A stretch of 64,000 bases of DNA, from NCBI RefSeq assembly GCF_004614165.1, contig NZ_SPVG01000090.1, positions 46,158 through 110,157 on the forward strand. The letters are read 5' to 3'. The stretch's first letter is position 1. The number at the start of each line of letters is the position of its first letter. Origin of the DNA: Duganella callida (GTDB lineage: Bacteria; Pseudomonadota; Gammaproteobacteria; Burkholderiales; Burkholderiaceae_D). This document shows, in pieces, positions 34,185 through 43,789 of this stretch. The translations under genes and the position numbers were made by a program. Under the pieces are notes generated by a model, which searched no databases, had not been told where the DNA came from, and worked only from the letters and a program-made list of their open reading frames with translations.

Positions 34185-34484
34185 TTTCAGGGCCGCAGGC
34201 GAACAGGATTTCTTCGCACATGCGGTCCAAAGACATCGCCTGGATTTTCCAGATGTCTTTTCAAACGGCGCGTCGTTCAATCTGTTCGTCAATCGGTAGC
34301 GCCCGGGCGTGCGTCAGCAGATTGGTTTACATCACGCCCCTCCATCATAAAAATTCAGTCTAATCCGCCCTCGGCACGATGTGCCGCGCCCCGATCTGAG
34401 CTTAAACAAACGCTGCTATCCACGCAAAACATGCTGTTATACTAAATCTTGCCGCTACCTATACAAAAACGGGGAGACAGCAAG
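34185..34484. other. Intergenic region before the beta-helix/cytochrome pair
   Basis: This 300-base stretch holds the terminator at 34229-34262 and an AT-rich segment with a possible -10 (TATACT, 34438-34443) but no good -35. I see no coding-quality frame or RNA gene. Confidence 0.5.
34229..34262 (+). terminator. Terminator after the DUF883 gene
   Basis: AAAGACATC (34229-34237) pairs perfectly with GATGTCTTT (34252-34260), with an inner TGG/CCA step and a short T-rich end. It lies 45 bases after the DUF883 stop codon. Confidence 0.7.
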
Positions 34485-35747
34485 ATGAACAGAGCAATGC
34501 GCGTGCTTGCAGCGTGTGGTGTCATGGCCGTTCTGCTGGCAGCTTGCAGCAAGCAAGACGGTCCGCCCGTTCCGCCGGAAAAGGCCAGCGCCGATGCGGC
34601 GTTTCAGAAAAGGCTGCAAGAGCAGCTGCTGGACGCCAAGCCGGGCACGGTGATCGACATCCCGGCCGGCAGCTATCATCTGACCTCCGGCCTGCAACTG
34701 CGCGCCGATGGCGTCACCATCCGCGGCGCCGGGCTCGACAAAACCATCCTCTCGTTCAAGGGTCAGGTCAGCGGACCGGAGGGTCTGCTGGTCTACGGTA
34801 ACAACTTCACCATCGAAAACCTCACCATCGAGGATTCCAAGGGCGACGGCCTGAAGATCAACGATGGCGACACCATCACCGTGCGCAAGGTGCGCGTGCA
34901 GTGGACCGGCGGCCCGAAAGTCAGCAACGGCGCCTACGGCATCTATCCGGTGAAGACCAAAAACGTGCTGATCGAAGACAGCGTCGCCATCGGCGCCTCG
35001 GACGCCGGCATCTACGTCGGCCAGTCCAACGGCGTGGTGGTGCGGCGCTCGCGCGCGGAGGGCAATGTGGCCGGCATCGAGATCGAGAACACCGTCAATG
35101 CCGACGTCTACGACAACACCGCCACCAACAACACCGGCGGCATCCTGGTATTCAACATGCCCAACCTGTCGCAGCCCGGCCACAGCACGCGCGTGTACCA
35201 GAACAAGGTCGACAAGAACAACCTCGGCAACTTCGCCGCCAAGGGCACGGCCGTGGCCAGTGTGCCGGCCGGGTCGGGCATCGTCATCAACTCCAACTCC
35301 AGGGTGGAGATCTTCGACAACGACGTCAGCGACAACCAGACCGCCAACGTCATCATCTCCAGCTACCACTCGACCGGCTACTACACCGAGAAAGGCGTGG
35401 CGGCGAATTACGATCCGTATCCGAAAGCGATCTACGTCTACGGCAACCGCTTCAAGGGCGGCGGCGACGCGCCCGACGGCCTGGATCTGAAAACGCTGAA
35501 GGTGGCGATGTACGGCCTGGGCGGCCGCTTCCCCGACGTGCTGTGGGACGGCTATGTCGACAACAAGCTGATGGTCAACGGCAAGCTGCCGGACGACCAG
35601 CGCATCTGCGTGCAGGACAACGCCGAGGTGCTCAACGCCGATGGTCCCAACAAGTACAAGAACCCCAGCAAGGACAGCGCGCCGTTCCGCTGCCAGCTGG
35701 CCAGGCTGCCGCCGGTGACCATCGCCCAACTCGCCGCCCAGTCATGA
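34485..35747 (+). CDS. Parallel beta-helix repeat lipoprotein (TIGR03805-like)
   Basis: A 420-residue lipoprotein (signal ending VLLAAC) that folds as a right-handed parallel beta-helix. Repeating rungs are evident: GVTIRGAGLDKTILSFKG, NFTIENLTIEDSKGDGLKIN, GVVVRRSRAEGNVAGIEIEN, ADVYDNTATNNTGGILVFN and IVINSNSRVEIFDNDVSDN. Such folds occur in polysaccharide lyases, but no lyase active site is recognised. The ATG at 34485 has GGGGAG upstream. Its stop overlaps the start of the dihaem cytochrome gene (ATGA), an arrangement I recall as conserved for TIGR03805/TIGR03806 pairs. Function unknown. Confidence 0.82.
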   Translation: MNRAMRVLAACGVMAVLLAACSKQDGPPVPPEKASADAAFQKRLQEQLLDAKPGTVIDIPAGSYHLTSGLQLRADGVTIRGAGLDKTILSFKGQVSGPEGLLVYGNNFTIENLTIEDSKGDGLKINDGDTITVRKVRVQWTGGPKVSNGAYGIYPVKTKNVLIEDSVAIGASDAGIYVGQSNGVVVRRSRAEGNVAGIEIENTVNADVYDNTATNNTGGILVFNMPNLSQPGHSTRVYQNKVDKNNLGNFAAKGTAVASVPAGSGIVINSNSRVEIFDNDVSDNQTANVIISSYHSTGYYTEKGVAANYDPYPKAIYVYGNRFKGGGDAPDGLDLKTLKVAMYGLGGRFPDVLWDGYVDNKLMVNGKLPDDQRICVQDNAEVLNADGPNKYKNPSKDSAPFRCQLARLPPVTIAQLAAQS

Positions 35748-36865
35748 GGTCGCTGTTGGGAGCGTTCTGCGCGCTGTGCCTCGCGGCCTGCACGCCAAGC
35801 CAGGCGCCGGTCAACTTCATCGCCGACGGCAATCCGGAAAAGCTCAGCGACTGGCACCTGCTGAGCGTGGGCGGCGGCCAGCTGAATCTGAACCGCGACG
35901 TGGTGCCATATGACCTGAACACGCCGCTGTTCACCGACTACGCCCACAAGCTGCGTACCATCTGGATGCCCAAGGGTCGGAGCGCCGTCTACCAGGACGA
36001 CGCCAGCTTCGACTTCCCGGTCGGCACCATCATCAGCAAGACCTTTTACTATCCGCGCTCCGGCGACGGCAACGCGGTGCTGGCCAACTATGACAGCGGC
36101 AAGGACGGCGCCAGGCTCGATCTGTCCGGCGTGCGCCTGATCGAAACGCGCCTGCTGGTGCGGCGCGCCGGCGGCTGGATCGCCCTGCCCTATGTGTGGA
36201 ACGCCGCGCAGACCGAGGCCGTGCTGTCGCGCACCGGCGACCAGATTCCGCTGAACGCGATTTACCAAGACAAAAGCAGCCGCCAGTTCACCTACGTGGT
36301 GCCGAACGTGAACCAGTGCGCCTCCTGCCACGTGGCGGACCTGAAATCGCGCCAGTTCCAGCCGATCGGCCTCAAGGCGCGGCATCTGAACCGCGATTAC
36401 AGCCATGACGGCGTCAGTACCAACCAGCTGGAATACCTGAGCCGTATCGGCTACCTGAGCGGCGCGCCCGCTGCCACGGCCGCGCCGCGCAACGCCGACT
36501 GGCGCGACACCACGCAGCCCATCGACGCCCGCGCGCGCGCCTACCTCGACATCAACTGCGCGCACTGCCACAACGACAAGGGTGCGGCCAACACCACCGC
36601 GCTGCACCTGAACATGGGCGCGCCGGCCGACCTGCATCTGGGCCTGTGCAAGCCGCCCGTCGCGGCGGGGGCCGGCACCGGCGGGCGCGGTTACGACATC
36701 GCGCCGGGCCTGCCGGACGACTCCATCATGCTGTACCGGCTGGACTCCGCCGAACCGGGCATCATGATGCCCGAACTGGGCCGCAGCTCGGTGCACCGCG
36801 AAGGCGTGGCGCTGATCCGCACCTGGATCGCCGCCATGAAACAGGGCTGCGACCACAACAGTTAA
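35744..36865 (+). CDS. SO2930-family dihaem c-type cytochrome lipoprotein (TIGR03806-like)
   Basis: The 373-residue protein has a lipobox (CLAAC) and two CxxCH haem sites, CASCH and CAHCH, in its second half. The first 170 residues contain YDLNTPLFTDYAHKLRTIWM and DFPVGTIISKTFYYP, typical of this uncharacterised family. It is translationally coupled to the beta-helix gene by an ATGA overlap, so the two probably act together in the envelope, perhaps as a secreted oxidoreductase with a scaffold. Its end interlocks with convergent proC on a shared TTAA. Confidence 0.82.
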   Translation: MRSLLGAFCALCLAACTPSQAPVNFIADGNPEKLSDWHLLSVGGGQLNLNRDVVPYDLNTPLFTDYAHKLRTIWMPKGRSAVYQDDASFDFPVGTIISKTFYYPRSGDGNAVLANYDSGKDGARLDLSGVRLIETRLLVRRAGGWIALPYVWNAAQTEAVLSRTGDQIPLNAIYQDKSSRQFTYVVPNVNQCASCHVADLKSRQFQPIGLKARHLNRDYSHDGVSTNQLEYLSRIGYLSGAPAATAAPRNADWRDTTQPIDARARAYLDINCAHCHNDKGAANTTALHLNMGAPADLHLGLCKPPVAAGAGTGGRGYDIAPGLPDDSIMLYRLDSAEPGIMMPELGRSSVHREGVALIRTWIAAMKQGCDHNS

Positions 36866-37686
36866 TTGGCGGCGCCCAGCTCGTCGCCGAGCTCCTTGCC
36901 GCGGGCGGCGGCCGCCTTCATGGCGGTGACGATGGCCGCCTTGACGCCACTGTCCTCCATGCTGGTCAGCGCCGCATAGGTGGTGCCGCCCTTGGAAGTG
37001 ACGCGCTCGCGCAGCAGCGGCACCGGCTCGCTCGACTGCGCCGCCAGCTGCGCCGCGCCGTTGAAGGTCGCCAGCGCCAGCTGCCTGCCCTGCTCCGCGC
37101 TCAGGCCCATCTCCTCGGCGGCCTGCTGCATCGCCTCGATAAAGTAGAACACATAGGCCGGACCGCTGCCCGATACCGCCGTCACCGCGTCGATCTTCGT
37201 TTCGTCGTCCAGCCACACGGTCGGGCCGACCGCGCGCAGGATATCGTCGGCGACCTTGATCTGTTCCTGGCTGACGCCGGCCTGCGCCACCATGCCGGTG
37301 ATGCCCATGCCGATCAGCGCCGGCGTATTCGGCATGCAGCGCACGATGGCGCCATAGCCGCCCAGCCAGCGCGACAGATCGGCGCTGCGGATGCCGGCCG
37401 CGATCGAGACGATCAGCGGCTGGCGCGCGCGGTCGATCAGCGGCAGCAACTGGCCGATCACCTCGTGCATGGCCTGCGGCTTCACCGCCAGCACGATCAC
37501 ATCGGCCGCGCCGACCGCCGCGTCGGCCGCGCCCGAAGTGCTCACGCCGTAATGCTGGTGCAGCCGCGCCAGCGCGTCCGCGTTCGGGTCCACCACGTGG
37601 ATATTGGCGCCGGCGGTCAGCTTGTTGGCCAGCCCCGCGATCAGGGCGGAAGCCATATTGCCGCCGCCGATAAATGCTATCTTCAT
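36862..37686 (-). CDS. proC: Pyrroline-5-carboxylate reductase
   Basis: The 274-residue NAD(P)H enzyme makes L-proline from pyrroline-5-carboxylate. The Rossmann motif is IAFIGGGNMASALIAGL; VMPNTPALIGMGITGM-like and AVSGSGPAYVFYFIEAM blocks are intact, and SKGGTTYAAL lies near the C-terminus. The ATG at 37686 has AAGG upstream; a longer TTG reading is unlikely. It follows yggS with a two-base gap, a common pairing. Confidence 0.95.
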   Translation of the reverse strand: MKIAFIGGGNMASALIAGLANKLTAGANIHVVDPNADALARLHQHYGVSTSGAADAAVGAADVIVLAVKPQAMHEVIGQLLPLIDRARQPLIVSIAAGIRSADLSRWLGGYGAIVRCMPNTPALIGMGITGMVAQAGVSQEQIKVADDILRAVGPTVWLDDETKIDAVTAVSGSGPAYVFYFIEAMQQAAEEMGLSAEQGRQLALATFNGAAQLAAQSSEPVPLLRERVTSKGGTTYAALTSMEDSGVKAAIVTAMKAAAARGKELGDELGAAN

Positions 37687-37688
37687 AC

Positions 37689-38393
37689 TCAAGCCTTGTT
37701 GTAGTTGCGCGCGCCGAAAATGGCGCTGCCGACGCGCACGATGGTGGCGCCCTCGAACACCGCCGCGCGCAGGTCGGCCGACATGCCCATCGACAGCGTA
37801 TCGAGCGCCAGCCCATCGGCGCGCAATTGTTCATACAAAGCGCGCAGCCGCGCGAACGGTGCGCGCTGCTGCGCGAATTCGCCGGCCGGCTCGGGGATCG
37901 CCATCAGGCCGCGCAAACGCAGGTTGGGCAGCGCGGCGACCTTGTGGGCCAGCGCCGCCACTTCATCTGGGGTGACGCCGCTCTTGCTGGCCTCCCCGCT
38001 GATATTCACTTGCAGACAGATATTCAGCGGCGCCATGCCGGCCGGGCGCTGCTCCGACAGCCGCTGGGCGATTTTTTCACGTTCGACCGTGTGCACCCAG
38101 CTGAAATGCTCGGCGATCGGCCGCGTCTTGTTGCTCTGGATCGGCCCGATGAAATGCCAGTCCAGCGCGGGCGCGCCGGCCCGCTGCACGGCGCCGATCT
38201 TGTCCAGCGCTTCCTGCAGATAGTTCTCGCCGAAGGCGCGCTGGCCGGCCGCCACCGCCTCCAGCACCGCCTCCGGCCCGAAGGTCTTGGACACGGCCAG
38301 CAGCTGCACCGATTCGGGGCTCCTGCCTGATTCTTGTGCAGTGGCAATAATAGTCGCGGTGATGGCTTGCAAGTTCTGGCGAATCGGGGACAT
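37689..38393 (-). CDS. yggS: YggS/PLPBP-family pyridoxal phosphate homeostasis protein
   Basis: A 234-residue single-domain TIM-barrel that binds PLP and keeps free PLP levels balanced. The PLP Lys is in LLAVSKTFGPEAVLEAVAAG; FGENYLQEALDK, WHFIGPIQSNK and LSMGMSADLRAAV are family blocks, and VRVGSAIFGARNY closes it. An ATG two codons upstream (38399) is an alternative; neither has a clear ribosome site. It is divergent from pilT and co-oriented with proC. Confidence 0.94.
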   Translation of the reverse strand: MSPIRQNLQAITATIIATAQESGRSPESVQLLAVSKTFGPEAVLEAVAAGQRAFGENYLQEALDKIGAVQRAGAPALDWHFIGPIQSNKTRPIAEHFSWVHTVEREKIAQRLSEQRPAGMAPLNICLQVNISGEASKSGVTPDEVAALAHKVAALPNLRLRGLMAIPEPAGEFAQQRAPFARLRALYEQLRADGLALDTLSMGMSADLRAAVFEGATIVRVGSAIFGARNYNKA

Positions 38394-38464
38394 AATCATC
38401 GAGTAAGGATCGTTATAACAGGCCACATATACAGGTCAAACCCAGCTGGGCACAGGGATTATAA

Positions 38465-39508
<1,044 letters not shown>

Positions 39509-39525
39509 ACGCCGCGGGCAAACTC

Positions 39526-39611
39526 CGGGGTCAGGTCTTTCATTGCGTCACGAGCTCTGCCGTAGTGAGCCCTACGGCAGAGCTCGTGACGCAATGAAAG
39601 ACCTGACCCCG
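39526..39611. repeat. Perfect 40-bp inverted repeat (GGGGTCAG-family unit pair)
   Basis: Bases 39526-39565 are the exact reverse complement of 39572-39611, with loop TGAGCC. Each arm is one family unit: GGGGTCAG, a centre with TTTCATTGCGT, CACGAGC, then TCTGCCGTAG. It fills the gap between pilT and pilU and ends 13 bases before the pilU start, so it may affect pilU expression. Confidence 0.9.
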
Positions 39612-39624
39612 AATTGAAGGATTT

Positions 39625-40764
39625 ATGATGGAACGCGATCAGGCCTCCAAATTCATGTTCGACCTGCTGCGCCTGATGGTGGCCAAGAAGGGCTCGGACT
39701 TGTTCATCACTTCCGGCTTCCCGCCGGCGATCAAGATCGACGGCAAGATGACGCCGGTCTCGGCCCAGGTGCTCACGCCCGGCCATACCAGCGACCTGGC
39801 CCGCTCGATCATGAACGACAAGCAGGCCGCCGCGTTCGAACTCACCAAGGAATCCAACTTCGCCATCAGCCCCGGCGACATCGGCCGCTTCCGCGTGTCG
39901 GCGTTTCAGCAGATGGGCTCGGTCGGCATGGTATTGCGCACCATTAACAGCGACATCCCCAAGCTCGACGAGCTCGGCCTGCCCGCGGTGCTGAAAGAGG
40001 TGATCATGGCCAAGCGCGGCCTGGTGATCATGGTCGGCGCCACCGGCTCCGGCAAGTCGACCACGCTGGCCGCCATGGTCGGTTACCGCAACGAGCACAG
40101 CTACGGCCACATCATCACCATCGAGGACCCGGTCGAATTCGTCCATCCGCACAAGAACTGCATCGTCACCCAGCGCGAGGTCGGCGTCGATACCGAGGAC
40201 TGGGAAGTGGCGCTGAAAAACACGCTGCGCCAGGCGCCGGACGTGATCCAGATCGGCGAGATCCGCGACCGCCAGACCATGGACCACGCCATCGCCTTCG
40301 CCGAAACCGGCCACCTGTGCCTGGCCACCTTGCACGCCAACAGCGCCAACCAGGCGCTCGACCGCATCATCAATTTCTTCCCGGAGGAGCGCCGCCAGCA
40401 GCTGCTGATGGATTTATCGCTCAACCTGAAGGGCATGATCTCGCAGCGCCTGATTCCGAAGAAGGAATCCAAGGGTCGCGTGGTCGCCATTGAAATCATG
40501 TTAAATTCACCACTGATTTCGGACCTGATCTTCAAGGGCGAAGTCCACGAGATCAAGGAGCTGATGAAGAAATCGCGCGAACTGGGCATGCAGACCTTCG
40601 ACCAGTCGCTGTTCGATCTGCATGAGGCAGACCTGATTACGTACGAAGACGCGCTGCGCAACGCCGACTCGGTCAACGATCTGCGCCTGGCCATCAAGCT
40701 GGAAGGCAAGGCCGCCAAGAACCGCGATCTGAGCGCCGGCACTGAACATTTGGGATTAATCTGA
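39625..40764 (+). CDS. pilU: PilT-dependent ATPase PilU
   Basis: A 379-residue PilU that boosts PilT-driven retraction. MFDLLRLMVAKKGSDLFITS is the N-terminal mark, Walker A is GATGSGKST, then TIEDPVEFVHPHKN, VIQIGEIRDRQTMDHAIAF and LATLHANSANQALDRIINFF. PEERRQQLLMDLSLNLKGMI matches PilU. GAAGG precedes the tandem ATGs. Its stop overlaps the glutathione peroxidase start. The long hairpin lies in its leader. Confidence 0.95.
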   Translation: MMERDQASKFMFDLLRLMVAKKGSDLFITSGFPPAIKIDGKMTPVSAQVLTPGHTSDLARSIMNDKQAAAFELTKESNFAISPGDIGRFRVSAFQQMGSVGMVLRTINSDIPKLDELGLPAVLKEVIMAKRGLVIMVGATGSGKSTTLAAMVGYRNEHSYGHIITIEDPVEFVHPHKNCIVTQREVGVDTEDWEVALKNTLRQAPDVIQIGEIRDRQTMDHAIAFAETGHLCLATLHANSANQALDRIINFFPEERRQQLLMDLSLNLKGMISQRLIPKKESKGRVVAIEIMLNSPLISDLIFKGEVHEIKELMKKSRELGMQTFDQSLFDLHEADLITYEDALRNADSVNDLRLAIKLEGKAAKNRDLSAGTEHLGLI

Positions 40765-41249
40765 TGAGCACTATCTTCGATATCACCGCCGACAGCCTGT
40801 CCGGCCAACCGGTCGACCTGGCCCAGTACAAGGGCAAGGTCCTCCTGATCGTCAACACCGCCAGCAAGTGCGGCTTCACACCGCAGTACAAGGGGCTGGA
40901 GGCGGTGTACCAGCAATTCAAGGAGCGCGGCGTGGAAGTGCTGGGCTTCCCCTGCAACCAGTTCGGCGCGCAGGAGCCGGGCGACGCCGCCGAAATCGGC
41001 GCCTTCTGCGAAAAGAACTACGGCGTCACCTTCCCCATGTTCGCCAAGGTCGACGTCAACGGCGACCACGCCCATCCGCTGTTCCAGAAGCTGAAGAAGG
41101 ATGCGCCGGGCATCCTCGGCACCGAAGGCATCAAGTGGAACTTCACCAAATTCCTGATCCGCAAGGACGGTACGGTGTACAACCGCTACGCTCCAGCCAC
41201 CAAGCCAGAGGAACTGATACAGGACATCGAAAAACTGCTGGCTGAATAA
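40764..41249 (+). CDS. Glutathione peroxidase-family thiol peroxidase
   Basis: A 161-residue thioredoxin-fold peroxidase of the BtuE/Gpx type. The peroxidatic Cys replaces selenocysteine in NTASKCGFTPQYKGLE; the resolving-region FPCNQFGAQEPG and the WNFTKFLI triad part are intact. It reduces hydroperoxides, probably with thioredoxin. Its start overlaps the pilU stop and its end overlaps the GGDEF/EAL gene start, so the three are likely cotranscribed. Confidence 0.93.
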   Translation: MSTIFDITADSLSGQPVDLAQYKGKVLLIVNTASKCGFTPQYKGLEAVYQQFKERGVEVLGFPCNQFGAQEPGDAAEIGAFCEKNYGVTFPMFAKVDVNGDHAHPLFQKLKKDAPGILGTEGIKWNFTKFLIRKDGTVYNRYAPATKPEELIQDIEKLLAE

Positions 41250-43789
41250 TGTCCTGGCTGGGGAAACTGTTATCGCCGTGGCTCAGGATGGGCATGTATT
41301 CGCGCCTGTTCGTGCCGGTTTTCCTGATCATCGCGACGGTGGTCGGCATCCGCTATAGCCTGTTGCTGAAAACGGCCACCGAACACGCCGGCGCGCGCTA
41401 TGCGATGGAAGCCGACGCCATGGACGCCCATCTGCGCAAAGCCCTGCTGCCGCTGCTGGCGGCGTCCGACCGCCACGCGCTGGACGCGGCGCTGTCCTCG
41501 GCCCTGCTGCTGAACGGCGACCTGAGCGCCGCCCGCCTCGATTACGCCGGCGGCCAGCTGCAGGCGCTGCGCAAGCCGCCGGCGGCGGCCGAGTATCCGC
41601 GCTGGTTCCTGCGCCTGTGCGACATCGGCGCGATCGAACGCCGCACCGCCGTCGGCGGCGCCACCCTGGCGCTGACCTTTGCGCCGACCCGCGCCATCAA
41701 CCACGTGTGGCAGGAGGTGCACCAGCAGGTCATGATCTCGGCTGTCAACGTTACCGTTATCTACGTCCTGCTCGGCATCATCATTTTCGCCAACAAGCGC
41801 ATGCTGCGCGACCTGGCCGACGCCACCAACCGCTTCCAGGCCGGCGACCACGACGTGCGCATGGCGGTCAGCGGCACGCTGGAAGCGCGCCTGCTGGCCA
41901 GCACCTTCAACAACATGGCGCAGCGCGTGCAGGCGCTGGTGCACAAGCTCCAGCAAAGCCAGCACGAACTCAGTTCGCAGCTGACCCGCACCCTGCTGGC
42001 GCAGCAGCAGCTGCAGGTGGAGAAGGAGCGCATCGAAGTCACGCTGGCCTCCATCGGCGACGCCGTCATCACCACCGACATCGTGGGCCGCGTCGAATCC
42101 ATCAACGAGGTGGCGCAGCAGCTGACCGGCTGGGCGGAATCGCGCGCGCGCGGCATGGAGCTGCACCAGGTGTTCGTCCTGGCGAACAACTTCGGCCAGC
42201 ACTCGCTGCTGAAGGCGATGAAGGCCATCTATTCCGGCGGCGAAGTGGTCAAGGTCGGCAACCAGAGCCTGCGCAGCCGCCAGGGCGAGATCAGCACCGT
42301 GGAATACACCGCCAACGCCATCCGCACCGCGCGCGGCGAGGTGCAGGGATCGGTGCTGGTGTTCCGCGACGTCACCGAGCGCCGCCAGCTGATGCAGCAG
42401 ATCTCCTGGCAAAGCAATCACGACATCCTGACCGGCCTGCCCAACCGCGCCGCGCTGGCGCTGCGCTTCGAGCAGGAGGTGGCGCGCGCGCGCGAGCATA
42501 ACTATCTGCTGGCCGTGTGCCTGTTCGACCTCGATCACTTCCAGCACGTGAACGAGGCGCTGGGCCAGGCGGTGGGCGACGAGATCCTCAAGCAGGCCGC
42601 CAGCCGCCTGCACGATTTTGCCGGTCAGCGGTACTACGTGGCACGCCTGGGCGGCGACGAATTCGTGCTGCTGCTGCCGGACCTGAACAGCCGCGCCGCC
42701 ATCGAGCAGGCCATGGGCCAGCTGATGACGGCGCTGTCGCGCGACTACATGTGCGGCGGCCGCGCTGTGGGCATGTCGGCCAGCGTCGGCATCGCCGTGT
42801 ACGCGGGCACCGACATCAGCGCCGACAGCCTGCTGCGCCACGCCGACCAGGCGCTGTACCAGGCCAAGGTCACGGGCCGCAACCGCCATCACTTCTTCGA
42901 TTCCGACCTGGACGAACAGGTTCGCACCCATCACAACCGCCGCACCGAAGTGCGCAACGCGGTACGCGCCAATGAACTGGTGCTGTTCTATCAGCCCAAG
43001 CTGGACATGCGCAAGGGCCGCATCATCGGCATGGAAGCGCTGCTGCGCTGGAACCATCCGCTGCGCGGTATCATCGGGCCGATGGATTTCCTGCCCATCG
43101 TCGAACACAGCGACGTGATCGTCGATATCGGCGAATGGGTGCTGCGCGAAGCCCTGCGCCGGCTGCAATCGTGGCGCGCCGCCGATCCGCAGTGGGTGAT
43201 CAGCGTGAACATCGCGGCGCGGCATTTCCAGCGTCCCGATTTCGTCGAGCGCCTGAAAGCCATCCTGGCCGAGTACCCGGAAGTGCCGCCGCATATGCTG
43301 GAACTGGAGATCCTGGAGTCGTCTGCGCTCAGCGACATCAGCCACGTGCGCGCCATCATGCAGGATTGCCAGGCGCTGGGCATCAGCTTCGCGCTCGACG
43401 ATTTCGGCACCGGCTACTCATCCATGTCCTACCTGAAACGCCTGCCGGCCGACGTGCTGAAGATCGATCAGAGCTTCGTGCGCAACATGCTGGTCGACCG
43501 TGACGACCTGCACCTGGTCAGCGCGGTGATCGGCCTGGCGCGCTCCTTCGGCCTGAAGGTGATTGCGGAAGGGGTGGAAACCACGGAACACGGCGCCATG
43601 CTGATGCGCCTGGGCTGCGATCTGGTGCAGGGTTACGGCATCGCCCGCCCGATGCCGGCCGACGAAGTGCTGTCGTGGGTGGCCAGCTTCGACACGGCGC
43701 ACGTGTGGCAGGCCGCGGCCAGCCTGCCGCCCATCGTCAGCCTGCACGCGGAGTCAGCGCGCGGTCTATCAACTCTATCCAATGCATGA
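41249..43789 (+). CDS. Membrane GGDEF/EAL cyclic-di-GMP protein with HAMP and PAS domains
   Basis: The 846-residue protein has two membrane helices (about 16-36 and 170-190) bracketing a periplasmic sensor, then HAMP, a coiled stretch, PAS (about 260-370), GGDEF and EAL domains. The diguanylate cyclase motif is GGDEF at 468-472. The phosphodiesterase domain has EAL at 596-598 (GMEALLRWNHPLRG), NIAARHFQ, LELEILE, DDFGTGYSSMSYLK and EGVETTEHG. Both outputs look competent, so the balance cannot be predicted. Linked to pilT-pilU, it may tune pilus motility. The last 53 bases overlap glcF on the other strand. Confidence 0.92.
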   Translation: MSWLGKLLSPWLRMGMYSRLFVPVFLIIATVVGIRYSLLLKTATEHAGARYAMEADAMDAHLRKALLPLLAASDRHALDAALSSALLLNGDLSAARLDYAGGQLQALRKPPAAAEYPRWFLRLCDIGAIERRTAVGGATLALTFAPTRAINHVWQEVHQQVMISAVNVTVIYVLLGIIIFANKRMLRDLADATNRFQAGDHDVRMAVSGTLEARLLASTFNNMAQRVQALVHKLQQSQHELSSQLTRTLLAQQQLQVEKERIEVTLASIGDAVITTDIVGRVESINEVAQQLTGWAESRARGMELHQVFVLANNFGQHSLLKAMKAIYSGGEVVKVGNQSLRSRQGEISTVEYTANAIRTARGEVQGSVLVFRDVTERRQLMQQISWQSNHDILTGLPNRAALALRFEQEVARAREHNYLLAVCLFDLDHFQHVNEALGQAVGDEILKQAASRLHDFAGQRYYVARLGGDEFVLLLPDLNSRAAIEQAMGQLMTALSRDYMCGGRAVGMSASVGIAVYAGTDISADSLLRHADQALYQAKVTGRNRHHFFDSDLDEQVRTHHNRRTEVRNAVRANELVLFYQPKLDMRKGRIIGMEALLRWNHPLRGIIGPMDFLPIVEHSDVIVDIGEWVLREALRRLQSWRAADPQWVISVNIAARHFQRPDFVERLKAILAEYPEVPPHMLELEILESSALSDISHVRAIMQDCQALGISFALDDFGTGYSSMSYLKRLPADVLKIDQSFVRNMLVDRDDLHLVSAVIGLARSFGLKVIAEGVETTEHGAMLMRLGCDLVQGYGIARPMPADEVLSWVASFDTAHVWQAAASLPPIVSLHAESARGLSTLSNA

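Noticed and set aside
35552-37834. A 760-codon minus-strand open frame across the cytochrome gene and proC
   Set aside because: Low-complexity antisense translation with no family signature; proC is read in another frame on the same strand.
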